Below, piece after piece: positions 1 through 8,431 of a DNA stretch of 64,000 bases. The notes below the pieces were generated by a model. That model searched no databases, was not told the origin of the DNA, and saw only the letters and a program-made list of their open reading frames with translations. The stretch spans positions 124,001 through 188,000 of the forward strand of contig JAWKTK010000015.1 of NCBI GenBank assembly GCA_041399205.1. Reading direction: 5' to 3'. The position numbers and the translations under genes were made by a program. How positions within the stretch are numbered: the first letter of the stretch is position 1; each line of letters starts with the position of its first letter. Origin of the DNA: JAGQOZ01 sp041399205 (GTDB taxonomy: Bacteria; Planctomycetota; Planctomycetia; Pirellulales; Pirellulaceae).

Positions 1-1
1 T

Positions 2-958
2 GGCAACTTGGTAGCCGATCTGGAAGACGTCTCGTTTCATTATGAAAACCGACCGATTGTAGATCAGTTTTCCACGCTGATTACACGAGGTGACAAGGTT
101 GGCATCATCGGTCCCAACGGTGCGGGCAAGACTACGCTGTTGAAAATTATTCTGGGTCAACTCGCACCGCAAACAGGCACGGTTCGGTTGGGCACCAACC
201 AGCAAGTTGCGTATTTTGATCAGTTGAGACAACAACTGGACGATGAACAAACCGTGCAACAAAATGTCGGTGACGGCTACGACTATGTGACGGTTGGCGA
301 CCAAAAACGCCATATTTTGGGCTATTTGCAGGACTTTCTGTTTTCGCCAGAACGATCTCGTTCGCCAGTGAAATTTCTTTCGGGCGGAGAACGTAATCGG
401 ATTTTGTTGGCCAAACTGTTCGCCAAGCCCGCCAATATCATTGTGTTGGACGAACCCACAAACGATCTGGATGCGGAAACCATCGAATTGCTGGAATCGC
501 GTTTGGTCGAATTCACCGGAACAGTGCTGTTGGTCAGCCATGACCGAACGTTCTTGAACAACGTTGTCACCAGTTCCATCGTATTTGAAGAAGGTGGCGT
601 CAAAGAATACGACGGCGGCTATGACGATTGGTTGCGACAGCGATCCGTGACCGAAAACTCATCGGCCACCAATAAAACCGCGGCCAAGCCCAAGCAAGCC
701 AGCTCGCCAGACCCCGCGGCCAAACCAGACAAGCCGCGAAAACTGAAGTACAAAGAGCAACAAGAATTGAAGCAACTGCCCATCGAAATCGAAACACTGG
801 AAACGGAAATTGCCGCGTTGCATGACAAGATGGCTTCGCCCGAATTTTACCAGAAGCCCGGTGAAGAAATCGCCACCGCGCAAAGCCAACTCAAAACACT
901 GGAAGAAAAGCTGGCCGTCACGTTCGCTCGGTGGGAGGAACTGGAAAGTCTGACTTAA
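2..958 (+). CDS. ABC-F family ATPase (Uup-like), C-terminal half, 5' truncated
   Basis: This is the second nucleotide-binding domain and tail of an ABC-F protein, a soluble tandem-ABC ATPase without membrane domain; family members act on ribosomes. The frame is open to the left window edge, so the first ABC domain and linker are missing. Visible are Walker A GPNGAGKTT, the signature LSGGERNR, Walker B IIVLDEPTNDLD and the switch histidine in LLVSHDRTF. After the ABC domain comes a Lys/Pro/Ala-rich linker. A Glu/Leu-rich predicted coiled coil from about residue 245 follows, beginning near RKLKYKEQQELK, which matches the Uup-type C-terminal domain. It is followed co-directionally by an SDR gene after about 55 bases. 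The ABC-F assignment is firm; the Uup subtype rests on the tail. Confidence 0.9.
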   Translation, partial: GNLVADLEDVSFHYENRPIVDQFSTLITRGDKVGIIGPNGAGKTTLLKIILGQLAPQTGTVRLGTNQQVAYFDQLRQQLDDEQTVQQNVGDGYDYVTVGDQKRHILGYLQDFLFSPERSRSPVKFLSGGERNRILLAKLFAKPANIIVLDEPTNDLDAETIELLESRLVEFTGTVLLVSHDRTFLNNVVTSSIVFEEGGVKEYDGGYDDWLRQRSVTENSSATNKTAAKPKQASSPDPAAKPDKPRKLKYKEQQELKQLPIEIETLETEIAALHDKMASPEFYQKPGEEIATAQSQLKTLEEKLAVTFARWEELESLT

Positions 959-1013
959 CGGCTGCCGACTTCCAAATGCTTATGAAAAACAAAACATTCA
1001 TTCAGGATTCCGC

Positions 1014-1785
1014 ATGTTAACGGGAAAGACAATCATCGTCACAGGCAGCACCACGGGCATCGGCAAAGCGATTGCGCAAGAGTGCATTGCACAAGGCGCC
1101 CACGTCTTGATTCACGGTCGCGATGCAGAACGAGGCGTCGCGGTGGCGAACCAACTGGGTCCGAACGCACGATTTCATCAAGACGATTTAGCGGACCCTG
1201 CCGCTGCGAATCGCATTGTGAACGCGGCACTGGAGCACTTCGGCCGAATTGACTGCCTGGTGAATAATGCGGCACGAGTCGTCCGGTCGGATATTCGATC
1301 CACTTCGGTCGACTTGTTTGAAAACGTCATGGCCATCAATGTTCGCGCGCCACTGTTATTAGTCCAAGCGGCGTTGGATCAGCTTCAGCAAAACCAGGGC
1401 GTGGTGGCCAACATCGGTTCGGTCAACGGGCTGGGCGGCGAACGCAATCTATTGGCCTACAGCATTTCCAAAGGTGCGTTGTTGACACTCAGCAAGAACT
1501 TGGCTGACGCACTGGGGACCGCTCGAATCCGTTTCATTCACTTCAACGTCGGCTGGGTTCTAACGGAAAATGAATATGAATACAAACTAGCCGACGGACT
1601 GTCGGAAGACTGGCCCACAAAGTTGCCGACACACGAAATCCCTGCCGGCCGGATGACTCGGCCCGAAGAAATTGCCAACGTGGTGAGCGTTTTGGCTGAG
1701 TGACAAGTCTGTGCCGTTTTCCGGCACCGTCATGGAGCTGGATCAGTTTCCGTTCGAAGGCCGCAATCCAACTCGCGAAGAATAG
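1014..1785 (+). CDS. SDR family oxidoreductase, apparent 1-base frameshift near the C-terminus
   Basis: This is a classical short-chain dehydrogenase/reductase with a Rossmann fold for NAD(P). The N-terminus carries TGSTTGIGKA (TGxxxGxG), then NNAARV (NNAG-like), a serine in ANIGSVNG and the catalytic pair in YSISKGAL (YxxxK). The reading frame as given stops at 1701-1703 after 229 residues, short for the family. If one G is dropped near 1698 the frame reads VLASDKSVPFSGTVMELDQF and ends at TAG 1783-1785, giving about 256 residues. LASD followed by SGT or TGT is the usual C-terminal SDR signature, so the extension is very probably the real end. The substrate cannot be told from the sequence. 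Confidence 0.85.
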
Positions 1786-1852
1786 ATCCATTTTCCGCTG
1801 AGCAATGCGCCTTAGGAAAACGCTCGATTGCTATAGGTGCCGCTGGTCCAAT

Positions 1853-2686
1853 TCACGGCGAAAAGCGGAGTGCACCAAATTCGCGAATGCGATTCGTAAT
1901 GGCAGGTTCTACCGGCAAACGTTCCATGCTGCTGGCGCCATAAAACCCAACCACGCCTTCGGTATGATCCAGAATGAACTGCGCGTCGGAAGGTTCGGCA
2001 ATGGGACCACCGTGGCACAGAACCAGGATTTCCGGATTCACTTTCTTGGCTGCGTCATGCATCGCTTGCACTCGTTTAGCAGAGTCCTCCAGTGTCAACG
2101 CAGTCTGTGCGCCAATGGAACCTTTGGTGGTCAGGCCCATGTGCGGAATCAAAATGTCGGCACCGGCGGCGGCCAACGCGGCGGCTTCTTCTTCGTTGAA
2201 CGAGTACGGCGTGGTCAACAGATTCATTTGATTCGCTAAGCGAATCATGTCGACTTCCAAGCCAAACCCCATGCCGGTTTCCTCCAAGTTCGCTCGAAAC
2301 GTTCCGTCAATCAGCCCGACAGTCGGAAAATTTTGAACTCCGGCAAAGCCCGCAGCCTGCACGTCTTTCAGGAAAAGGTCCATACGTCGAAAGGGATCGG
2401 TGCCGCAGACACCGGCCAGTACTGGAGTGTCTTTAACCACGGGAATCACTTCTCGCGCCATCTCCATGACAATCGCGTTGGCATCGCCGTACGGCATGAG
2501 CCCCGCCAGTGAACCTCGGCCACCCATCCGAAACCGTCCCGAGTTGTAAATCACAATCAGGTCAATTCCACCGGCCTCTTCCAACTTGGCGCTCATCCCC
2601 GTACCCGCTCCGCCACCGATGATCGGCTGTCCCGACGCCACCTTTTGTCGTAAGCGTTCCAAAATCTGTTGACGACTTTGTGTCAT
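1853..2686 (-). CDS. PEP-hydrolase-like TIM-barrel protein (PF09370-type)
   Basis: A 277-residue TIM-barrel protein of the family annotated as phosphoenolpyruvate hydrolase-like or TIM-barrel signal transduction protein. Glycine-rich IIGGGAGTGMSA follows the N-terminal helix. Other family-typical blocks are LAGVCGTDPFRRMD, GVQNFPTVGLIDG, ILIPHMGLTTKG and LCHGGPIAEPSDA. The start was set at the ATG that gives MTQSRQQ because an AGGAAA ribosome binding site lies about seven bases upstream; an in-frame start six codons earlier has no such site. It lies directly after a Tm-1-like gene on the same strand, a pairing known in bacteria, with the two halves fused in some eukaryotic proteins. The biochemical activity of the bacterial protein is not settled. 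Confidence 0.85.
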   Translation of the reverse strand: MTQSRQQILERLRQKVASGQPIIGGGAGTGMSAKLEEAGGIDLIVIYNSGRFRMGGRGSLAGLMPYGDANAIVMEMAREVIPVVKDTPVLAGVCGTDPFRRMDLFLKDVQAAGFAGVQNFPTVGLIDGTFRANLEETGMGFGLEVDMIRLANQMNLLTTPYSFNEEEAAALAAAGADILIPHMGLTTKGSIGAQTALTLEDSAKRVQAMHDAAKKVNPEILVLCHGGPIAEPSDAQFILDHTEGVVGFYGASSMERLPVEPAITNRIREFGALRFSP

Positions 2687-2761
2687 GTTGATTTTCCTAA
2701 CCACTGTTCTTCGCTGCGAAGTTTAGGTAGGCAGCGTCATGATCGGCTCGTAGTCCCGCGT

Positions 2762-2809
2762 TGATCGTTTCGTCGTGATCGTGTCGTCGTGATCGTTTCG
2801 TCGTGATCC
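2762..2809. repeat. Short tandem repeat of a TGATCGTTTCGTCG-type unit
   Basis: Three to four imperfect units of about 15 bases (tgatcgtttcgtcg, tgatcgtgtcgtcg, tgatcgtttcgtcg, tgatccgttcg) run straight into the family A hairpin. No coding function is apparent. It sits in the gap between the Tm-1-like and PEP-hydrolase-like genes. Confidence 0.7.
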
Positions 2810-2813
2810 GTTC

Positions 2814-2870
2814 GTAGTCCCGCCTTTAGGCGGAATGGTTTTCAATCTGTCCGCCTAAAGGCGGGACTAC
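2814..2870. repeat. Inverted repeat, family A (GTAGT-CCGCC hairpin)
   Basis: The left arm (2814-2834) starts GTAGTCCCGCCTTTAGGCGG; the right arm (2850-2870) is its exact reverse complement over 21 bases, with a 15-base loop. Each arm is also internally near-palindromic (CCGCC-TTTA-GGCGG). It lies between two co-directional minus-strand genes. Copies of the same unit occur at 28541-28559 and 51054-51124, so it is a dispersed element rather than a unique terminator, though it could act as one. Confidence 0.85.
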
Positions 2871-2874
2871 AAAC

Positions 2875-4098
2875 TCAGAACGGCTTATTCGCTTGCAGCA
2901 GTTGAATTAATCTGTGTGCGGCGAATTCCGCGAACGATGCGTCGTTAATGTGTTCGTCGCGTTCAATTACTTCCACATTGGAATTGGCTAACGAGTTTCG
3001 AACTGCATCGAACAATCGGTTCCTGGCCGCTGGATTGTCAAACGGTTGTCCTTGGGCATCAATGGCCGAAACCCCATTCGCTGGCAGTAGTATCGATACG
3101 GGCCCCCGAGCTTGACTCAGTTTGCCACCGATATCTTGGCCGATGGCGTGGCATTCTTCGGCCGTGGTTCGCATCAGAGTAATATTGTCGTTGTGTTTGT
3201 AAAGCTGGCGATCGGCAAATTGCTTGGGCACTGTGGACAACGCCCAAAAGTTCACCATATCTGTGGCGCCAACGGAAACAACTTGCGGAATGCCCGCTCG
3301 TCCCGCCGCTGTCAATCGACTCGGCCCAGCCGAAAGGACTCCGCCCACCAATTCGTCGGCAATTTCCGTCGTCGTGATATCCAACACGCCGGCGACCAAA
3401 CCATCTTGAATCAGTTTCTCCATCGCTTGACCGCCGCTGCCCGTGGCGTGAAAGACCAGCACTTCAAGTCCGGCCGCTTCCAGAACGGAACGAGCGACTT
3501 CGATGCACGGCGTGGTGACACCAAACATAGTGGCGGCGATGATCGGTTTATCCGCCGCAGATGGTTCCGACTTTTGAAAGCGAACCATACCGGCCATAGC
3601 GGCTGCCGCTTCGTTCAAGATGCGGCGGCTAATCCGGTTGACTCCGGCAATGTCCACCACCGAATGGAGCATCAAGATGTCGCTGGCACCCACGAACCCT
3701 CGGACGTCACCCGACGCCAACGTACTGATCATCAACTTGGGAATGCCCAGCGGCAGCGAACGCATGGCAGCAGTGCCGATGGTGGTTCCCGCGCTGCCGC
3801 CCAACGACAATACGCCGTCCACTTGTTGGTTTGCCAGCGCCGCTTGGATCAGGCGTTCCGCGCCTTTGGCCGCGGCCGTCACTGCGGTGCCTCGATCTGC
3901 TTGTGCTACCAACGATTCCCACGATTCGCCGGCCGCTTGGTAGACTTCGCGGCGATCGATGTCGGCCGAGACTTGGGGCGAACCGAGACAACCGACGTCG
4001 ACCAGTATGACGTCCACGCCGATTTCGACCAAACGTTGGCGAAGATGATCTGCTTCGTGCCCTTTGGTGTCCAACGTTGCCAACAAATAGACCGCCAT
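2875..4098 (-). CDS. Tm-1-like ATP-binding domain protein (UPF0261)
   Basis: A 407-residue protein of the UPF0261/Tm-1-like family. The N-terminus MAVYLLATLDTKGHEADHL holds the family hallmark ATLDTKG. Later blocks are VDGVLSLGGSAGTTIG, a glycine-rich loop like the ATP-binding one of plant Tm-1, FGVTTPCIEVAR, FHATGSGGQAMEKL and LDITTTEIADELVGG. The start was placed at the ATG for MAVYLL rather than five codons upstream because the family begins there. It follows sppA by about 50 bases and precedes the PEP-hydrolase-like gene, all on the minus strand, so the three may be co-transcribed. In tomato the homologous domain inhibits a viral replicase; the bacterial role is unknown. Confidence 0.87.
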   Translation of the reverse strand: MAVYLLATLDTKGHEADHLRQRLVEIGVDVILVDVGCLGSPQVSADIDRREVYQAAGESWESLVAQADRGTAVTAAAKGAERLIQAALANQQVDGVLSLGGSAGTTIGTAAMRSLPLGIPKLMISTLASGDVRGFVGASDILMLHSVVDIAGVNRISRRILNEAAAAMAGMVRFQKSEPSAADKPIIAATMFGVTTPCIEVARSVLEAAGLEVLVFHATGSGGQAMEKLIQDGLVAGVLDITTTEIADELVGGVLSAGPSRLTAAGRAGIPQVVSVGATDMVNFWALSTVPKQFADRQLYKHNDNITLMRTTAEECHAIGQDIGGKLSQARGPVSILLPANGVSAIDAQGQPFDNPAARNRLFDAVRNSLANSNVEVIERDEHINDASFAEFAAHRLIQLLQANKPF

Positions 4099-4145
4099 GT
4101 CAAAGGTCTCCAATCGTTCGATGATCTCAGTGGATTGCAGATCGG

Positions 4146-6065
4146 CTACTTGACGATCAATTCAGCCGGATGAAGAGCCCACACGGCAGGCCGCCCGTCA
4201 CCTCGTTGCACACTGTCTCGGATTAGTTGCACAGTGGTTTCAAAATGGAATCCGCGCGACTGTAAAACTTGGATCACATTTCGCAGCAGCGAACCAGAAA
4301 AGATTTCTTCTTCGTCGCCTTCGCCCAGCAACTCGAGCAAGTCTAACCCGGATTGGCGAATCGGCCGATGGATCACTTTGTAGTCGTCCAGTTCGGCCTT
4401 CTTGGCAATCACGTCCAAACAATCGTCGACACCGCCAATCGTATCGACCAGGCCCAGCTTTTTGGCCTGTTCACCCGACCAGACTCGACCTCCGGCCAGG
4501 GGTTCGACCTTTTCCACCGACATTTTGCGCGACTTGCTGACCAGTTTCAGGAACTGCGAATAGAAGCTGTCAATAAACTCCTGCATGTTCTTGACGTCGC
4601 CATCATTCCAAGTGCGGTCAATGGCAAAGATGGCGGCTGAATCGTCCAATGTGATCGATTCCACATGCACGCCGATTCTTCGCATGAGCGAACCAAAGCT
4701 CAGCTTCATGGAAAAGACGCCAATCGAGCCGGTGACGGTCGCTTTTTCCGCATAGATTGGTTCGCCAATGCAGCTGATCCAATAACCGCCGGAAGCCGCC
4801 ATCGATCCCATGGAAATCACCGTCGGCTTCTCCTTAGCCAACGACACCAACGCTTGACGAATTGCTTCACTGGCCGTGGCGCTGCCGCCGGGCGAATTGA
4901 TCCGCACGACGACGCCTTTGACGTTTTCATCTCCAGCTAATTCTTCAATTGCCGTAACGGTTGGCCCGGACACGATCGATCCGCCGGACGATTTCTTGCC
5001 GTCCACAATCGTTCCGCTCAGGTGCAGAACGGCAATCGATGCGTCTCGAGTCTTCCCGGACTTGGTTGGCGGTCCGGCCATCAATTTGCCCATCAATTCA
5101 AAGAAGGACATTTGTTTCCGAGGTTTCGATTTGGTGGTGATCCATTCGATTTCTTCGCCCAGATATTTTTCCACCGCTTGGTTCATGGAGCCATACGGAG
5201 CTAGTTCGTCGACAAGACCTTTGGCGGCAGCTTCTTTGGGCAGGAGCATGCGTTTGGTCTGTAGCTGGCGAACTTCCGCCACCGTGAGTCCTCGTCCTTC
5301 TGCAATCCGATTCACGTGAGCACCGTTGATCGATTCCAGCATCTCTTGGTAGTGTTCGCGAAGATGTTGACTCATTGCCGGATTCACGTATGGTTCCACA
5401 GCGCCTTTGAAATCACCGGCGCGAACCACCGACGCTTTGACGCCCACCAAATCCATGGCATCTTTGTAAAACATGGACTGCATGGCGGCCGACGGCATGT
5501 CTACCGAACCCATGTCGGCCATCAAGACGTGGTCACAACATGCGGCGATGGCCAAATGGACGTTGCTGGCGTTTTCTAGCCACGCGACCGTTTTCTTTTT
5601 GGCGTGTTTGAATTGGGACATGCGTCGAGTGAATTCGTCGAGTTGGGCCGAATTCATCGATAGCGAATCGTCCGAGAGATCGAATACCACGGATTGGATT
5701 TCGTCGTCTTCCGCCAGTTCGTCCAAGTATTCGCACAGGCGGTAAAACGACTTCTGCTTGACCGGCACTCCACCCAGCAACAGCGACGTCGGATCGATCG
5801 CTCCGGGTTGCAACTGGTCTACATAAACTCCCGACAACGCTAACACTCGGACCTGCAGCTTGTCCGCTTCCTCCTGCTCGTCCTGTTCTTCTTCTGACTT
5901 GTCGGCTTCCTTTTCAGCCGTGACTTTTTTGGAAGCTTCTGCATCTTCCTTTTGCTCTGTCTTGTCGGCCTCTTTTTCTGCCGTGGCCGTATCTTGAGCC
6001 AAGGACCAGGTCGAAAGACTCAAGAGTAGCGAAACAATGGCAAATCGATCGAGAAGATATTTCAT
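4146..6065 (-). CDS. sppA: Signal peptide peptidase SppA, 67K type
   Basis: A 639-residue membrane-associated serine protease that degrades cleaved signal peptides. The chosen ATG gives a signal peptide or anchor (MKYLLDRFAIVSLLLSLSTW) and has GGAG about 12 bases upstream; a start 41 codons earlier would bury this signal. Residues 25-69 are Glu/Lys-rich and low in complexity. Two S49 peptidase domains follow. The general-base lysine is K220 in GDFKGAVEPY and the nucleophile S425 in MAASGGYWI, the Lys-Ser arrangement known from E. coli SppA; RINSPGGSATASEA lies just before. Divergent from the DUF1080 gene and probably first gene of the operon with the Tm-1-like gene. Confidence 0.92.
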   Translation of the reverse strand: MKYLLDRFAIVSLLLSLSTWSLAQDTATAEKEADKTEQKEDAEASKKVTAEKEADKSEEEQDEQEEADKLQVRVLALSGVYVDQLQPGAIDPTSLLLGGVPVKQKSFYRLCEYLDELAEDDEIQSVVFDLSDDSLSMNSAQLDEFTRRMSQFKHAKKKTVAWLENASNVHLAIAACCDHVLMADMGSVDMPSAAMQSMFYKDAMDLVGVKASVVRAGDFKGAVEPYVNPAMSQHLREHYQEMLESINGAHVNRIAEGRGLTVAEVRQLQTKRMLLPKEAAAKGLVDELAPYGSMNQAVEKYLGEEIEWITTKSKPRKQMSFFELMGKLMAGPPTKSGKTRDASIAVLHLSGTIVDGKKSSGGSIVSGPTVTAIEELAGDENVKGVVVRINSPGGSATASEAIRQALVSLAKEKPTVISMGSMAASGGYWISCIGEPIYAEKATVTGSIGVFSMKLSFGSLMRRIGVHVESITLDDSAAIFAIDRTWNDGDVKNMQEFIDSFYSQFLKLVSKSRKMSVEKVEPLAGGRVWSGEQAKKLGLVDTIGGVDDCLDVIAKKAELDDYKVIHRPIRQSGLDLLELLGEGDEEEIFSGSLLRNVIQVLQSRGFHFETTVQLIRDSVQRGDGRPAVWALHPAELIVK

Positions 6066-6547
6066 GGTCGGTGCTCCAGTGAAAACGATTTGATTTCTTA
6101 ACGGATAATTGGTCGTTGGTGGCATGGCCCTGAGACGGACGTTCGTTCCGGATTTGCCGGCGTCACCAGACCAGAACACAAACCACATTCCGCCACCATT
6201 TCATGAATATACCTTGTGCGGCAGCGAATTGTGTCGACGGAATCAGAAGCGACCTTTTTTGACCGCAAACGCCAGGAAAATTGGCTAGTTGATCTCCGTA
6301 TTAGATTCCGCACGGCGGAAGAAGCGGAAACGTACAAGGCGAATGCCATCTAACACTAACGCCGAAGCAGATGGCATTATCCAAGCGGTGGTAGACGAAT
6401 CGCTGGTAGTGGACGAGTGCCACGTGCCAAACCGGATTGACGTGTGTGCTTGCGGACGATTCGCCCGGTAGATATTTCGGTTCGCTTCCGTTCAAATAGG
6501 CAGTTGGACATGACGTTTATCCACCACTCAATTGACCGGAGACTTCG
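6066..6547. other. Intergenic region between divergent sppA and the DUF1080 gene
   Basis: No convincing gene, RNA or strong repeat was seen here. Short open frames on both strands look random. The stretch must hold the promoters of both neighbours, but no clear -35/-10 pair could be picked. Confidence 0.5.
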
Positions 6548-7282
6548 ATGTATCGTTTGTATTTTCTTGGTTTGCTTTGTTCGCTTTTTCTGTTATCGGC
6601 AACCTCGGCAGAAGAAGTCGTAACCGCTCCGGCCGAAGCGGAAGGCATGGTCCAGTTGTTCAACGGCACCGATCTGAGCGGTTGGAATGGCGATAGCCGA
6701 TTGTGGTCCGTTAAGGATGGTGTGATTCACGGTGAAACGACGGAGGAAAACAAAGCCAACGGCAATACGTTTTTGATTTGGGATGGTGGCACCACCAAGG
6801 ACTTTGAATTGCGGCTGTCGTTTCGTTGCAACGCAACCAACAATTCCGGCGTTCAATATCGATCCAAGCACATTCAAGACGGCGGACGCAATGACTGGGT
6901 GGTGCGAGGCTATCAGCATGAAATTCGCAACGAAAGCAAACTGCCCAACGTGGCCGGATTCATTTATGACGAAGGCGGCAAGCGAGGCCGCATTTGTTTG
7001 GTAGGTGAAAAAGCAGTGTGGAAGAAAGATTCGGGCAAGGAAGTCACCGGTTCGCTGATCACCGCAGACGAATATGCCAAACTGTTTCATTTGGACGAAT
7101 GGAACGAAATCGTCATTATCGCCAAGGGAAATCACATTCAGCATTTCATGAACGGTCGATTGACGCTGGACTTTTCAGATGATCCGGAACTGGCATTAAC
7201 GGAAGGCGTCTTGGCGCTGCAGTTGCACGCGGGCAAACCGATGTGGGTGGAATTCAAGGACATCCGCATTCGCCAACAATAG
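6548..7282 (+). CDS. Secreted DUF1080 (3-keto-disaccharide hydrolase) domain protein
   Basis: A 244-residue exported protein. Residues 1-22 (MYRLYFLGLLCSLFLLSATSA) are a signal peptide. The rest is one DUF1080 domain, a concanavalin-like beta-sandwich: MVQLFNGTDLSGW at the start, then a GNTFLIWDG stretch, FELRLSFRC, NSGVQYRSK and a C-terminal VLALQLHAGKPMWVEFKDIRI. DUF1080 is greatly expanded in planctomycetes; some members hydrolyse 3-keto-glycosides, but others are uncharacterised, so substrate is open. CGGAG lies about seven bases before the ATG. It stands alone, followed by a DMT transporter after about 160 bases. Confidence 0.9.
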   Translation: MYRLYFLGLLCSLFLLSATSAEEVVTAPAEAEGMVQLFNGTDLSGWNGDSRLWSVKDGVIHGETTEENKANGNTFLIWDGGTTKDFELRLSFRCNATNNSGVQYRSKHIQDGGRNDWVVRGYQHEIRNESKLPNVAGFIYDEGGKRGRICLVGEKAVWKKDSGKEVTGSLITADEYAKLFHLDEWNEIVIIAKGNHIQHFMNGRLTLDFSDDPELALTEGVLALQLHAGKPMWVEFKDIRIRQQ

Positions 7283-7444
7283 ACTGCGTTGGACGGACAT
7301 GTTCGTCGTTCCGCAAACGTAGTGCGAATAGTCGAATGATTTGATTCGATTTCCAAATCGGAACGACGAACCAATCGTGCAAACCTGACGCTGTTTCGCT
7401 AGAATCGAACGGCATTTCCCACACAGGTTTGGCGAGTTTCATTG

Positions 7445-8338
7445 ATGTCTGCCGTTCGCAATAGTCGTTGGCTGGTGATTTTGACGGCGGTGATGTGGAG
7501 CACCAGCGGGCTGTTTGCCAAATCGCCTGTGCTTTCACAATACAATGGTGCTCAGCTGGCCTTTTGGCGAGCGATCTTTGCGGGCTGCGTGTTGCTTCCC
7601 TTTGCCCAGCGGCGCACGTGGTCGTGGAGTTTGATTCCAGTCGGTCTGATCTTTGCCGGCATGAATTTTACCTACCTGGAAGCGATGGCCACCACCACGG
7701 CGGCCAACGCGATCTGGTTGCAAAGCACTTCGCCGATGTGGGTGCTGCTGATCGGTGTCTTCGTGCTGCAGGAAAAATCGCAAGGACTAGATTGGGTGAT
7801 GCTGGCGTTTTGCCTGCTGGGCATCGGCTTCATTCTTTCGTTCGAACTGCAAGCGGCTTTGTCCGGCGCAACAAATATTCCTGCCGGCGTGATTTGGGCA
7901 GTGTTGTCAGGCGGCTTGCTAGCTGGCGTCATACTTTCCTTACGATCTCTGCGACATATGGACGCCGTGTGGTTGGTGGCTTGGAATCATTTGGTGACGG
8001 CGTTGGTGCTTTCGCCAACGGTGGTGCGAACCGACAACCTGCCCGAAGTTCACCATCTACTTTGGTTTGCAGCATTTGGTGTTATCCAAATGGGTGTGCC
8101 ATATGTGATCTTTGCGAACTGTGTGAAACACCTACCGGGGCACGAAGGCGCATTTCTGATTTTGCTGGAGCCCATTTTGGTGCCGGTATGGGTGTGGCTG
8201 GCGTGGCGACATCATCCCAGTTATGTTTCGCCGGCCTGGTGGACGTTGGCGGGTGGCAGTTTCATTTTATGCGGCTTGGCCATCCGCTACGGTTGGCCAT
8301 GGTACAGGCAGTTTCGATCCGGTTCGTTGGCCGCGTGA
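7445..8338 (+). CDS. DMT superfamily (EamA) transporter
   Basis: A 297-residue inner-membrane protein with about ten hydrophobic helices in two EamA repeats, the usual size for the drug/metabolite transporter superfamily. The first repeat opens with WLVILTAVMWSTSGLFAK, whose WSTSG turn is typical, and includes LAFWRAIFAG; the second begins near GVIWAVLSGGLLAGV and includes FLILLEPILVPVW, the conserved EP motif. An ATG one codon after a possible TTG was taken as start; no strong ribosome binding site helps the choice. Substrates of this group range from amino acids to metabolites and cannot be predicted here. Confidence 0.88.
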   Translation: MSAVRNSRWLVILTAVMWSTSGLFAKSPVLSQYNGAQLAFWRAIFAGCVLLPFAQRRTWSWSLIPVGLIFAGMNFTYLEAMATTTAANAIWLQSTSPMWVLLIGVFVLQEKSQGLDWVMLAFCLLGIGFILSFELQAALSGATNIPAGVIWAVLSGGLLAGVILSLRSLRHMDAVWLVAWNHLVTALVLSPTVVRTDNLPEVHHLLWFAAFGVIQMGVPYVIFANCVKHLPGHEGAFLILLEPILVPVWVWLAWRHHPSYVSPAWWTLAGGSFILCGLAIRYGWPWYRQFRSGSLAA

Positions 8339-8431
8339 TCCACATTCCCAATCAGTGCGCCAGTTGATACGCTAGGACCTTGAGGCTGGACTTCGTTCGA
8401 AAGTACCTTAGATCTGCAAGGCATTGGTCCT

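Noticed and set aside
1698..1703. Programmed +1 frameshift at UGA in the SDR gene, like prfB
   Set aside because: The P-site codon GAG cannot re-pair in +1 and the break is fully explained by one extra G that restores VLASDKS.
3112..4173. Long plus-strand open frame opposite the Tm-1-like gene
   Set aside because: The minus-strand gene has clear family motifs; the plus frame is Arg/His/Gln-rich and is a shadow.
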